Source: Bacillota bacterium (lineage in GTDB: Bacteria; Bacillota; Clostridia; Oscillospirales; Acutalibacteraceae). Taken from it: a DNA stretch of 7,952 bases. The translations under genes and the position numbers were made by a program. The stretch lies in contig JAEXDU010000144.1 of the NCBI GenBank assembly GCA_023401495.1, forward strand, positions 1 to 7,952, read 5' to 3'. Shown here piece by piece: positions 1 through 5,806 of the stretch. Below the pieces are notes generated by a model. It worked only from the letters and a program-made list of their open reading frames with translations, was not told the origin of the DNA and did not search any database. Position 1 is the stretch's first letter; every line of letters begins with the position of its first letter.

Positions 1-716
1 CCTCCTTCCTGTCTCGGTCTTCTGTTGTTTCTGGGGCGGTCGTTCCGATCGTTTCTGGGAGTTCTTGCGGGTCTCTTTGTGACTTCTCCCTTCAAAACTT
101 CACCAGTGTAGATCCAGACTTTAACGCCGATTTTACCGTAAGTGGTATTCGCCTCTGCAAAACCGTAGTCGATATCTGCACGGAGGGTCTGCAGCGGAAC
201 AGTACCTTCGTCGTAATGCTCGGTACGGGCAATTTCAGCACCGCCCAAACGGCCGGAAACCTGAGTCTTGATGCCCTTCGCGCCGAGCTTCATGGCGCGA
301 CCCATGCACTGTTTCATTGCACGGCGGAACGAAATTCTCTTTTCGAGCTGCTGGGCAATGTTCTCCGCAACGAGCTGTGCGTTCAAATCGGGGGATTTCA
401 CCTCGACGATATTGATGGATACCGGCTTGCCCAGCATCGCCTCGCACTGCACGCGGAGCTTCTCGATCTCTGCGCCGCCCTTGCCGATGACCATGCCGGG
501 CTTTGCGCAGTGAATGTGAACGCGAACCTTGGAAGCGTCGCGCTCGATCTCAATTTTCGGAACACCCGCGGAAGCGAGCTGCTTCTTGAGTGTTTTACGC
601 AGCTTGTAATCCTCGACCAGGGTGTCGCCAAAGACATTGTCCTTCGCGAACCAGCGGGAATCCCAATCTTTAATTACGCCCACACGAAAGCCGTGGGGAT
701 TGATTTTCTGGCCCAT
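1..716 (-). CDS. rpsC: 30S ribosomal protein S3 (3' end beyond the window)
   Basis: S3 is a small-subunit head protein at the mRNA entry channel. The visible 238 codons begin MGQKINPHGFRVG, the standard S3 start. The ATG at 714-716 is preceded by a strong SD (GGAGGAGG) ending 5-6 nt upstream. The type-2 KH RNA-binding loop VIGKGG lies near residues 76-81. Arg131, Arg132 and Lys135 (FRRAMK) match the basic residues tied to mRNA helicase activity in E. coli S3. The C-terminal S3 domain (GRLGGAEIARTEHYDEG) is intact. From about residue 212 the protein enters a low-complexity Arg/Asn/Asp/Pro tail that is still open at the window edge, so the stop codon is not seen. It is the last visible S10-operon gene, 15 nt after the TAG that ends the rplV reading frame. 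Identity is certain; only the tail length is unknown. Confidence 0.98.
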   Translation of the reverse strand, partial: MGQKINPHGFRVGVIKDWDSRWFAKDNVFGDTLVEDYKLRKTLKKQLASAGVPKIEIERDASKVRVHIHCAKPGMVIGKGGAEIEKLRVQCEAMLGKPVSINIVEVKSPDLNAQLVAENIAQQLEKRISFRRAMKQCMGRAMKLGAKGIKTQVSGRLGGAEIARTEHYDEGTVPLQTLRADIDYGFAEANTTYGKIGVKVWIYTGEVLKGEVTKRPARTPRNDRNDRPRNNRRPRQEG

Positions 717-731
717 AGTTTACCTCCTCCG

Positions 732-773
732 CTATTCTTTTTCCTTGAGCACGAGGGTAACGTGCGAAGTTCA
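732..773 (-). other. In-frame continuation of rplV past the internal TGA
   Basis: After TGA (771-773) the same frame continues for 12 sense codons, T-S-H-V-T-L-V-L-K-E-K-E, to TAG at 732-734. With the TGA read as one residue the total is 111 aa, the usual L22 length. These codons match the family's conserved C-terminal strand, so no indel has occurred; the defect is one codon. An A- or C-to-T change in an Arg codon (AGA or CGA) would explain it. The lipoprotein gene and both small genes upstream in this window end with TGA, so TGA is a normal stop here. Confidence 0.85.
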
Positions 774-1067
774 TTTCAAAATTCTGAACGCGCGACCCTG
801 CGCTCTGGGGCGAATGCGCTTGAGGATCGGGCCAGGGCTGACGAAGCACTCGGCGACGTACAGTCTGGTAACGTCCATGTTATGGTTATTCTCAGCATTT
901 GCAATGGCCGACTTCAGCAGTTTCTGAAGGTCTTCACATGCGGCCTTTGGGGTATGCTTCAGGATAGCCATAGCAAGGTCTGTCTCCTTGCCCCGGATCA
1001 AATCCAGCACAATCGATACCTTGCGGGGAGAAATACGGGCGTATTTCAAATAAGCCCTTGCTTCCAT
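771..1067 (-). CDS. rplV: 50S ribosomal protein L22, frame interrupted by TGA 13 codons before its expected end
   Basis: L22 lines the peptide exit tunnel of the large subunit. The start is the ATG at 1065-1067 (MEARAYLKYARISPRK), with SD AAAGGAG at 1076-1082 and an 8-nt spacer. A GTG three codons upstream overlaps that SD and is not credible. The tunnel beta-hairpin (GPILKRIRPRAQGRA) is normal. The open frame ends after 98 residues at ...RAFRILK with TGA at 771-773, whereas the family usually has about 110-113. Reading on in the same frame gives TSHVTLVLKEKE and then TAG at 732-734, which is the normal L22 ending with TGA in place of the usual Arg of LKRTSHVT. Without readthrough the protein lacks the last beta strand of its core. 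Possible causes are a sequencing or assembly error, a genuine nonsense mutation, or UGA readthrough. Identity is certain; the true 3' end is open. Confidence 0.93.
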   Translation of the reverse strand: MEARAYLKYARISPRKVSIVLDLIRGKETDLAMAILKHTPKAACEDLQKLLKSAIANAENNHNMDVTRLYVAECFVSPGPILKRIRPRAQGRAFRILK

Positions 1068-1088
1068 TGTATACACTCCTTTCGGCCT

Positions 1089-1361
1089 TTATCGGGTAGT
1101 TTTGGATCCGGCGTGACCTTTAAAGGTTCTGGTGGGGGCAAACTCACCGAGCTTGTGCCCAACCATATCTTCGGTAACATAAACCGGAACATGCTTGCGG
1201 CCGTCATGGACGGCAATTGTATGACCGACGAAATCCGGGAAAATAATCGAAGCTCTGCTCCAGGTCTTGACGATTTTCTTTTCGCCGGCGGCGTTCATCT
1301 CTTGAATCCTCTTCAGCAGAACGGGCTGAACATAAGGACCCTTTTTCACACTTCTGCTCAT
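1089..1361 (-). CDS. rpsS: 30S ribosomal protein S19
   Basis: S19 sits in the head of the small subunit and contacts S13 and the A-site region. The 90-aa product starts MSRSVKKGPYVQ and carries the family signature around HDGRKHVPVYVTEDMVGHKLGEF (split here as HDGRKHVPVYV and TEDMVGHKLGEF), ending GHAGSKTTR. Its length is normal for the family. SD AAGGAG lies 8 nt before the ATG. It is 24 nt after rplB and 21 nt before rplV, the usual S10-operon order. The stop is TAA. Nothing unusual is seen. Confidence 0.98.
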   Translation of the reverse strand: MSRSVKKGPYVQPVLLKRIQEMNAAGEKKIVKTWSRASIIFPDFVGHTIAVHDGRKHVPVYVTEDMVGHKLGEFAPTRTFKGHAGSKTTR

Positions 1362-1385
1362 CAGTTAAGCTCCTTTCTGTCCGCC

Positions 1386-2219
1386 TTACTTACTGTTTCT
1401 GCGCTTCACGATAAACTTATCGGAGCGGTTCTTCTTAGAACGGGTCTTGTAGCCCAGTGCGGGTTTACCCCAGGGGGTTACAGGGCCGGGGCGGCCGACG
1501 GGAGACTTACCTTCACCACCGCCGTGGGGGTGATCGTTCGGGTTCATAACAGATCCGCGAACGGTAGGACGCCAGCCCATGTGGCGCTTACGACCGGCTT
1601 TACCGATCTTTACATTCTCGTGGTCGAGGTTGCTGACCTGGCCGATGGTGGCCATGCACAGCTGAGAAACGTTGCGCAGCTCGCCGGAGGGCAAACGCAG
1701 CAGCGCCATGCCGTTTTCCTTCGCCATCAGCTGAGCCTGGTTGCCGGCCGCACGAGCCAGCTGACCGCCCTTGCCGGGATACAGCTCAACGTTGTGGATG
1801 AAGGTACCGGTCGGGATCGCAGAAAGAGGCAGCGCATTGCCGGGCTTAATGTCGGCGCCTGTGCCGGAAACAATCGTGTCGCCGACCTTCAGGCCGTGAG
1901 GAGCGATGATGTAGCTCTTCTGGCCATCCTCATACTGAACGAGCGCAATGAAAGCGGAGCGGTTCGGATCATACTCCAGGGTAAGAACCTTCGCCGGAAC
2001 GTCTGCTCTCTGACGCTTGAAATCGATCACGCGGTATTTTTTGCGGTTTCCGCCTCCGCGATGGCGAACCGTAATTCTGCCATAGCTGTTACGGCCGGAC
2101 TTTTTATTCAGCGGCTCCAGCAGGCTCTTCTCAGGGCCCTTTTTGGAAAGCTGAGAATAATCTGTTACCGACATGTTGCGGCGGCCCGCGGTAGTCGGTT
2201 TATAATTGATAATAGGCAT
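1386..2219 (-). CDS. rplB: 50S ribosomal protein L2
   Basis: L2 is a primary 23S rRNA binder needed for subunit association and for shaping the peptidyl-transferase centre. The 277-aa product starts MPIINYKPTTAGRRNMSV; many relatives begin MAIKKYKPT, so the start is well placed. It has the N-terminal RNA-binding stretch HRGGGNRKKYRVIDFKR near residues 54-70. The invariant HPHGGGEG loop lies at about 230-237, with the histidine essential in E. coli L2, followed by GRPGPVTPWGKPALGYKTR. SD AAGGAG lies 11 nt before the ATG. It is separated from rplW by 114 nt of structured spacer, described separately, and is followed by rpsS after 24 nt. The stop is TAA. Confidence 0.98.
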   Translation of the reverse strand: MPIINYKPTTAGRRNMSVTDYSQLSKKGPEKSLLEPLNKKSGRNSYGRITVRHRGGGNRKKYRVIDFKRQRADVPAKVLTLEYDPNRSAFIALVQYEDGQKSYIIAPHGLKVGDTIVSGTGADIKPGNALPLSAIPTGTFIHNVELYPGKGGQLARAAGNQAQLMAKENGMALLRLPSGELRNVSQLCMATIGQVSNLDHENVKIGKAGRKRHMGWRPTVRGSVMNPNDHPHGGGEGKSPVGRPGPVTPWGKPALGYKTRSKKNRSDKFIVKRRNSK

Positions 2220-2333
2220 TCGGTTTCACACTCCTTGTTATGGCTTTGCGGGGATCAGCCAAATCCCCATACTTTGCCCCTGCCTCAGGATCGGCAGGAT
2301 TCTGTATACAAATTGTAATATCGACGCGCGATA
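2220..2333 (-). promoter_or_regulatory. Structured 114-nt rplW-rplB spacer with three perfect inverted repeats
   Basis: Most other junctions in this operon are under 25 nt or overlap. This one holds three perfect inverted repeats. Arms 2314-2323 and 2329-2338 (10 bp, 5-nt loop) span the rplW stop codon at 2334-2336. Arms 2279-2284 and 2293-2298 (CCTGCC/GGCAGG, 8-nt loop) follow. Arms 2250-2255 and 2263-2268 (GGGGAT/ATCCCC, 7-nt loop) are next, about 13 nt before the rplB SD. None is followed by a U-tract, so they do not look like terminators. A structured mRNA element (processing site, stability element or translational control of rplB) is inference. I recognise no named RNA family. Confidence 0.5.
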
Positions 2334-2624
2334 TTACATCATACCCTCGAAGAATTCGATCGGCTTGCTGTCCTCGGTGAGGGAAACAACCGCTTTTTTC
2401 CACGCGGCGGTATAGCCCTGGGTTCTGCCCTGGCGGCGCAGATGTCCGCGAACATGCAGGGTATTTACCTTTGCGACCTTGACCTTAAAAAGCTCCTCGA
2501 CAGCGCGCGCAATATCAATCTTTGTGGCATTGCGGGCAACCTCGAAGGTGTACTTTTTGAAGCCAATGGCGCTCATGCTCTTTTCCGTAATGATCGGGCG
2601 GATGACAATCTCATGTGCAGTCAT
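2334..2624 (-). CDS. rplW: 50S ribosomal protein L23
   Basis: L23 sits at the tunnel exit and is the docking site for trigger factor and the signal recognition particle. The 96-aa product reads MTAHEIVIRPIITEKSM, with the family signature KVAKVNTLHVRGHLRRQGR at about residues 48-66 and the terminal strand AAWKKAVVSLTEDS. Its length is normal. The start ATG (2622-2624) shares one base with the rplD stop in a TAATG overlap, so translation is probably coupled. Its SD AGGAGGTG lies inside the end of rplD. The stop TAA falls inside a 10-bp inverted repeat that opens the spacer before rplB. Confidence 0.97.
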   Translation of the reverse strand: MTAHEIVIRPIITEKSMSAIGFKKYTFEVARNATKIDIARAVEELFKVKVAKVNTLHVRGHLRRQGRTQGYTAAWKKAVVSLTEDSKPIEFFEGMM

Positions 2625-3247
2625 TATGCATACACCTCCTCGATCTTGGCTACGGCATCCTTCAGCACGATGAACTTATCGGCATTGAGGATGTCATAGA
2701 CATTCAGAGTGTTTACGGTGGCGGTTTTCACGCCCTGCAGGTTCGCGGCGGAAGCGATGACCTTCTTATTCTCCTCGGGGAGAACAATCAGGGCCTTCTT
2801 CTCAGCGCCGAGCGCCTTGAGCATGGAAACGATCACCTTTGTTTTGTATTCGTCCATTGCAATCTGGTCCAGAACAACGATCTCGTTGTCGATGACCTTG
2901 CTGGAGAAAGCAGATTTCATGGCAAGACGGCGAACCTTCTTGTTCACGGTATATCTGTAGTCGCGGGGCTTCGGCGCAAACACGACGCCGCCGTGTCTCC
3001 ATTGGGGAGCGCGGATGGAGCCCTGTCTTGCGTGGCCGGTACCCTTCTGGCGCCAGGGTTTTCTGCCGCCGCCGGCAACCTCCGAGCGGGTCAGCGCGGA
3101 CTGTGTGCCCTGCCGCTGATTTGCCAGATAGTTTTTCACCAGCTCATGCATTACTGCGACATTGGGTTCAATTCCAAATACGGTTTCAGAAAGCTCGATT
3201 TGTCCAACTTCCTTACCAGCCATATCAAGTACTGCTACTTTCGGCAT
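2624..3247 (-). CDS. rplD: 50S ribosomal protein L4
   Basis: L4 is a 23S rRNA binder whose long loop reaches the exit tunnel. In E. coli it also represses its own operon through the S10 leader. The 207-aa product starts MPKVAVLDMAGKEVG. The tunnel loop, about residues 58-85, has GGGRKPWRQKGTGHARQGS, an intact wild-type-like macrolide-site loop. The conserved globular part follows (VVFAPKPRDYRYTVNKKVRR). SD AAGGAGG precedes the ATG, 17 nt after rplC, and the end overlaps rplW by one base (TAATG). Whether this L4 regulates the leader upstream of rpsJ cannot be seen from sequence. Confidence 0.97.
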   Translation of the reverse strand: MPKVAVLDMAGKEVGQIELSETVFGIEPNVAVMHELVKNYLANQRQGTQSALTRSEVAGGGRKPWRQKGTGHARQGSIRAPQWRHGGVVFAPKPRDYRYTVNKKVRRLAMKSAFSSKVIDNEIVVLDQIAMDEYKTKVIVSMLKALGAEKKALIVLPEENKKVIASAANLQGVKTATVNTLNVYDILNADKFIVLKDAVAKIEEVYA

Positions 3248-3264
3248 TCTAATTCCTCCTTCCC

Positions 3265-3897
3265 TTACGCCTTCACGCTGTCGCGGATGACAACAACGCC
3301 GCCGTTAGGACCAGGGATAGCCCCTTTGATAGCGATCAAATTGTTTTCAGTGTCCACCTTGACAACGGTCAAATTCTGAACGGTAACCTTTTCAGCACCC
3401 ATGTGTCCGGCGGCCTTCAGGCCCTTGAACACTCTGGAAGGACTGGAGTTGGCGCCCAGAGAACCGCGGTGTCTGGCAACAGGGCCGGTACCGTGGGTTT
3501 CTTTCAGTCTCTGGAAGTTCCAGCGCTTGATCGCGCCGGCGTAGCCCTTACCTTTGCTGGTGCCGGAAACATCGACCTTGTCCCCTTTTTCGAAGACGTC
3601 GGCCTTGATCAGGTCGCCTACGTTATAGGCGTCTGTGTTGGAGAGTCTGAACTCTCTCAGAGTTCTTTTGGGAGCTACATCCGCTTTCGCGAAATGGCCC
3701 TTCAGGGGCTTATTCAAACGGTTCAGCTTTCTGTCGCCGAAACCGACCTGAATTGCCGCATAACCGTCGTTTTCAACCGTCTTCTTCTGCGAAACGACGC
3801 AGGGACCGGCTTCTACAACAGTGACAGGGACAACGTTCCCCTTTTCATCGAAGATCTGCGTCATGCCGATCTTCTTGCCAATGATTGCCTTTTGCAT
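3265..3897 (-). CDS. rplC: 50S ribosomal protein L3
   Basis: L3 is an early assembly protein whose central extension approaches the peptidyl-transferase centre. The 210-aa product starts MQKAIIGKKIGMTQIFDEKG. It holds VDVSGTSKGKGYAGAIKRWN at about 108-127 and the extension segment GSLGANSSPSRVFKGLKAAG. The position aligning with the methylated Gln150 of E. coli L3 is Ser here, as is common in Firmicutes, so this is not a defect. SD GGAGGT lies about 7 nt before the ATG. It is 70 nt downstream of rpsJ, a gap that holds a small hairpin, and 17 nt before rplD. The stop is TAA. Confidence 0.97.
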   Translation of the reverse strand: MQKAIIGKKIGMTQIFDEKGNVVPVTVVEAGPCVVSQKKTVENDGYAAIQVGFGDRKLNRLNKPLKGHFAKADVAPKRTLREFRLSNTDAYNVGDLIKADVFEKGDKVDVSGTSKGKGYAGAIKRWNFQRLKETHGTGPVARHRGSLGANSSPSRVFKGLKAAGHMGAEKVTVQNLTVVKVDTENNLIAIKGAIPGPNGGVVVIRDSVKA

Positions 3898-3924
3898 GTT
3901 TTTTACCTCCTATGCAGGTTATTG

Positions 3925-3941
3925 GTTGGTGTTTCACCAAC
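3925..3941 (-). other. Hairpin in the rpsJ-rplC intergenic gap
   Basis: GTTGGTG (3925-3931) and CACCAAC (3935-3941) form a perfect 7-bp stem with a 3-nt loop. A second pairing is possible: plus-strand gttggt at 3959-3964 with accaac at 3936-3941. The two structures exclude each other. No U-run follows, so it is not a terminator. It sits about 20 nt upstream of the rplC SD. The function is unknown. Confidence 0.4.
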
Positions 3942-3967
3942 GTGACCCCAGCCGCTCGGTTGGTCGA

Positions 3968-4279
3968 TTAGAGCTTGATCTCAATCTCGACGCCCGCGGG
4001 AAGTTCCAGGCCCATCATCGCCTCTACCGTTTTGTTAGAGGGTCTGAGGATGTCGATCAGTCTTTTGTGGGTTCTCATCTCGAACTGCTCACGGCTGTCC
4101 TTGTACTTGTGAACAGCGCGCAGGATAGTGACAACCTGCTTCTCTGTCGGCAGCGGAACCGGGCCGGAAACTCTGGCGCCTGTACGCTTTGCCGTTGCCA
4201 CGATCTTCTCTGCGGACTGATCCACCAGCTGATGATCGTACCCTTTGATTCTGATCCTGATTTTTTCTTTGACTGCCAC
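3968..4279 (-). CDS. rpsJ: 30S ribosomal protein S10 (NusE)
   Basis: S10 is a head protein of the small subunit and, as NusE, a partner of NusB/NusG in transcription antitermination. The start is the GTG at 4277-4279, giving MAVKEKIRIRIKGYDHQLVD and 103 aa, equal to E. coli S10. SD AAGGAGG (4289-4295) lies 9 nt upstream and supports this start over an ATG 18 codons further up. Family segments are visible: SGPVPLPTEKQVVTILR, then YKDSREQFEMRTHKRLIDI, and a C-terminal LPAGVEIEIKL. It is the first gene of the operon, about 275 nt downstream of the predicted transcription start. A CGCC stretch upstream could pair with GGCG overlapping the SD, so limited translational control is possible but unproven. 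Confidence 0.98.
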   Translation of the reverse strand: MAVKEKIRIRIKGYDHQLVDQSAEKIVATAKRTGARVSGPVPLPTEKQVVTILRAVHKYKDSREQFEMRTHKRLIDILRPSNKTVEAMMGLELPAGVEIEIKL

Positions 4280-4288
4280 GTTGAATCG

Positions 4289-4295
4289 CCTCCTT
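4289..4295 (-). promoter_or_regulatory. rpsJ ribosome binding site deciding a GTG start
   Basis: AAGGAGG on the minus strand lies 9 nt before GTG at 4279. It fixes the S10 start at the position giving the standard 103-aa product, and shows the longer ATG-initiated frame to be false. Confidence 0.9.
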
Positions 4296-4361
4296 GTAAA
4301 TAGTTGGCGGGCGGCGTTTTTAAAACCTAACACTGTTCCGGGTGTTTCTCCCTAGAACACT

Positions 4362-4398
4362 AAAAACCGGATTGACTTCGGAAACGAAGTTAATCCGG
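4362..4398 (-). terminator. Strong intrinsic terminator or attenuator upstream of rpsJ
   Basis: On the minus strand CCGGATT-A-ACTTCG, loop TTTC, then CGAAGT-C-AATCCGG forms a 14-position stem (13 Watson-Crick pairs and one wobble or mismatch), followed directly by TTTTTAG. It lies downstream of the S10 promoter and upstream of rpsJ. It could stop readthrough from the lipoprotein gene, but it must also lie in the S10 transcript and so can attenuate it. There is no other GC-rich hairpin between the lipoprotein stop and the promoter. Confidence 0.75.
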
Positions 4399-4560
4399 GA
4401 AAGGCACAAAAAAACGTCTGGGCAAAACGGCGCACTCATGGCCTGTTCTGTCCCAAAATATCTGTCGCCCGGTTTAAAATCGGACATACTCCACGGAAAA
4501 ACCGGCAAATCTGCCGCAACCTCCCGCTTCATCGCATATCTGTCGCAGTCACGCTTCATT

Positions 4561-4589
4561 ATAATACCATATTCCTCATGGGAACGCAA
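4561..4589 (-). promoter_or_regulatory. Predicted sigma-A promoter of the S10 operon
   Basis: On the minus strand, -35 TTGCGT (4584-4589) and -10 TATTAT (4561-4566) are separated by exactly 17 nt. TG one base before the -10 makes it an extended -10. An A/T-rich stretch just upstream of the -35 (about 4591-4612) could serve as an UP element, fitting a high-output ribosomal promoter. Transcription would start near 4554. Confidence 0.75.
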
Positions 4590-4650
4590 GAATTATTTTC
4601 TCTTTTCTGCAAGAAATTTTTATGTGATTATTATTGAAATCAAACAAAAA

Positions 4651-5499
4651 TCAGCGAGAGACTACGGCATTCTCCAAATTGTCTTCCGGCGGCTGATACG
4701 GCGTGTACCCTTCAGGGTTTGCTTCCACCTTTAAATAGGGCTTCATCTCAAAATACGGCACCACGATCTGGTACACATCGCCCAGTGCATAGGGCACGGG
4801 CAGGGAAAAGCCGATTCCGTCCGGCGTCATATACACGGAGGTTTCCGCCTTGTTCTGCGCAATGATTTCGGACGGGAGCGCATCTACGATCTCTGCCGGA
4901 GCGTTGTCGCGCACGGCTTCCCAGATCACCTCGTACAGATCCTCGTCATCCTCGAGCAGATCGGACGCGGCCAGCACTTTGCCGGACTGCAGATCGAAAT
5001 TGACGGCTCTGGTGTATTTGCTCGGGTGAGCCGCATCGGAACGCCCGAACGAAACGGTAAACAGCACACTGACGAAATCGCCGCTCTGGCGCGTCAGCTC
5101 GTAATCAGTGCGGATCGTAACCTGTATTACCTGCTTGCCCGAAGCATCCCGCTCCTCCGCATAGCCACTGGTCTCCACGTCGCGCAGCGCCGTTTCCTTC
5201 ACGGCGGCATTCAGCGCCTCCGAATGCTTCATTCCCAAAAATACCGGATACGCTACCGTATAGTTTTTTCCATTATTTTGAAATTGAAACAGTTCGCGGC
5301 GCACCGCCGCGGTCGAAACCTGATCCGAGCTTTCCGGCTCGGAGGATTCGGGAGCCGAGAGCTCCGGCTGAGAGGACTCCGGTGCGGAGACCTCTTCGGA
5401 AGAAGAAGGCGCCGAGCTTTGCCCGCCGCGCTCCGCGCAGCCGGTCAGCAAAGAGAACAGCAGCGCAACAGCAGCTCCTGCCGCAATCAGTCGTTTCAT
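4651..5499 (-). CDS. Lipoprotein with DUF4163/DUF3298-type (RsiV-like) extracellular domain
   Basis: This is a 282-aa predicted lipoprotein. The signal peptide MKRLIAAGAAVALLFSLLTGC has lipobox LTGC with Cys21 as the lipidated residue, so the protein should be anchored on the outer face of the membrane. Residues 22-61 form a Ser/Glu/Pro linker with imperfect SAPESS repeats. Residues about 70-255 resemble the DUF4163 plus DUF3298 region of RsiV- and PdaC-like proteins: an N-terminal part with EALNAAVKETA, then AVNFDLQSGKVLAASDLL near 165-182, and SLPVPYALGDVYQIVVPYFE near 232-251. No sigma-binding N-terminal domain or deacetylase domain is present, so the role is unknown. The start at 5497-5499 is chosen because SD AAGGAGGAG at 5505-5513 lies inside the seven-codon longer alternative. 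It begins one base after the preceding gene's stop (TGA-A-ATG). The stop is TGA. Confidence 0.85.
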   Translation of the reverse strand: MKRLIAAGAAVALLFSLLTGCAERGGQSSAPSSSEEVSAPESSQPELSAPESSEPESSDQVSTAAVRRELFQFQNNGKNYTVAYPVFLGMKHSEALNAAVKETALRDVETSGYAEERDASGKQVIQVTIRTDYELTRQSGDFVSVLFTVSFGRSDAAHPSKYTRAVNFDLQSGKVLAASDLLEDDEDLYEVIWEAVRDNAPAEIVDALPSEIIAQNKAETSVYMTPDGIGFSLPVPYALGDVYQIVVPYFEMKPYLKVEANPEGYTPYQPPEDNLENAVVSR

Positions 5500-5500
5500 T

Positions 5501-5806
5501 TCAGCTCCTCCTTTTTTCAAAAGTAGTTTGTTTTTGCCGGATCACAGCCCCCCGGGCAGAAATCATTCGATTGGCAAAAAACAGGGACGCTCTGTAAAAC
5601 AGCCCCCAGGGGCCCTGCAGCGAACGCTCACTGGCCAGAATGGAAGTCGGGCCGTCCAGAAGCTCAAGATCCTCCTGTGAATCGATCTCTTTGGCAAACA
5701 GAACAGGCCGGGGGAAGCACTGCCGATATTGGGTCCACCCGTGTACCGCTGCGGCAGAAGAAAACACCAGCGCCGCCGTTGCACACGCCGTAAGCAGTTT
5801 TTTCAT
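5501..5806 (-). CDS. Small DGPTSI-motif protein, second of a tandem pair
   Basis: The function of this 101-aa protein is unknown. It starts MKKLLTACATAALVFSSAAA, an N-terminal hydrophobic segment (about 4-21) that could be a membrane anchor or signal peptide. The motif LLDGPTSIL sits at about 49-57. A second segment FYRASLFFANRMIS lies at 70-83, followed by a basic tail ending FEKRRS. It shares with its upstream neighbour both DGPTSI and YR/FR...FFAN, and the 25-residue spacing between D of DGPTSI and the first F of FFAN is identical. It has lost the G-I-I-G-A-A part before the motif. The start ATG overlaps the neighbour's TGA by four bases (ATGA), with an AAAGGTGG-type SD. Its last codons are the SD of the lipoprotein gene. 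The DGPTSI string resembles the beta subunit of Na+-pump decarboxylases, but the protein is far too small to be one. Confidence 0.7.
   Translation of the reverse strand: MKKLLTACATAALVFSSAAAVHGWTQYRQCFPRPVLFAKEIDSQEDLELLDGPTSILASERSLQGPWGLFYRASLFFANRMISARGAVIRQKQTTFEKRRS
5505..5513 (-). promoter_or_regulatory. Lipoprotein-gene SD embedded in the end of the upstream gene
   Basis: AAGGAGGAG forms the last sense codons of the small upstream gene (AAA AGG AGG AGC TGA) and lies 5 nt from the lipoprotein ATG. It decides the start at 5499 and implies coupled translation. Confidence 0.8.

Larger units (their letters stand above)
4280..4554 (-). promoter_or_regulatory. S10 operon 5' leader with attenuator-like layout
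   Basis: About 275 nt separate the predicted transcription start from rpsJ. Reading along the transcript, a 5-bp hairpin (arms 4512-4516 and 4503-4507) runs into CCGGTTTTT (4505-4497). Next comes AAACCGG (4475-4469). Then a 14-bp hairpin (4398-4367) runs into a second CCGGTTTTT (4370-4362). AAACCGG can pair with CCGGTTT of either copy, so pairing with the second copy would break the terminator. An 11-nt direct repeat (4536-4546 and 4458-4468) lies on either side of the first module. In E. coli the S10 leader is the target of L4; this leader shows no resemblance I can recognise. Attenuation is inference from layout. Confidence 0.55.

Noticed and set aside
744..773. Selenocysteine insertion at the rplV TGA
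   Set aside because: L22 has Arg here, not Cys or Sec, and the loop of the downstream hairpin lacks the features of a bacterial SECIS. Error, mutation or plain readthrough are simpler.
771..773. Genome-wide reassignment of TGA to a sense codon
   Set aside because: No other gene in the window has an internal TGA, and several end with TGA at natural positions.
1068..1076. GTG start three codons upstream for L22
   Set aside because: It falls on the SD. MEARAYL at 1067 is the family start.
216..2318. 700-codon open frame on the plus strand
   Set aside because: It lies antisense to S3, L22, S19 and L2, all of which are unmistakable. The open frame is a by-product of their codon usage, and it has no recognisable domain.
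2200..2403. 67-aa minus-strand frame bridging rplW and rplB
   Set aside because: It overlaps both r-protein genes in another frame. The spacer is better explained by its inverted repeats.
4320..4589. Possible 79-89 aa leader peptide upstream of rpsJ
   Set aside because: Its first ATG codons lie in or before the promoter -10 region, later ATGs lack an SD, and the frame runs through the terminator hairpin. It is more likely untranslated leader.
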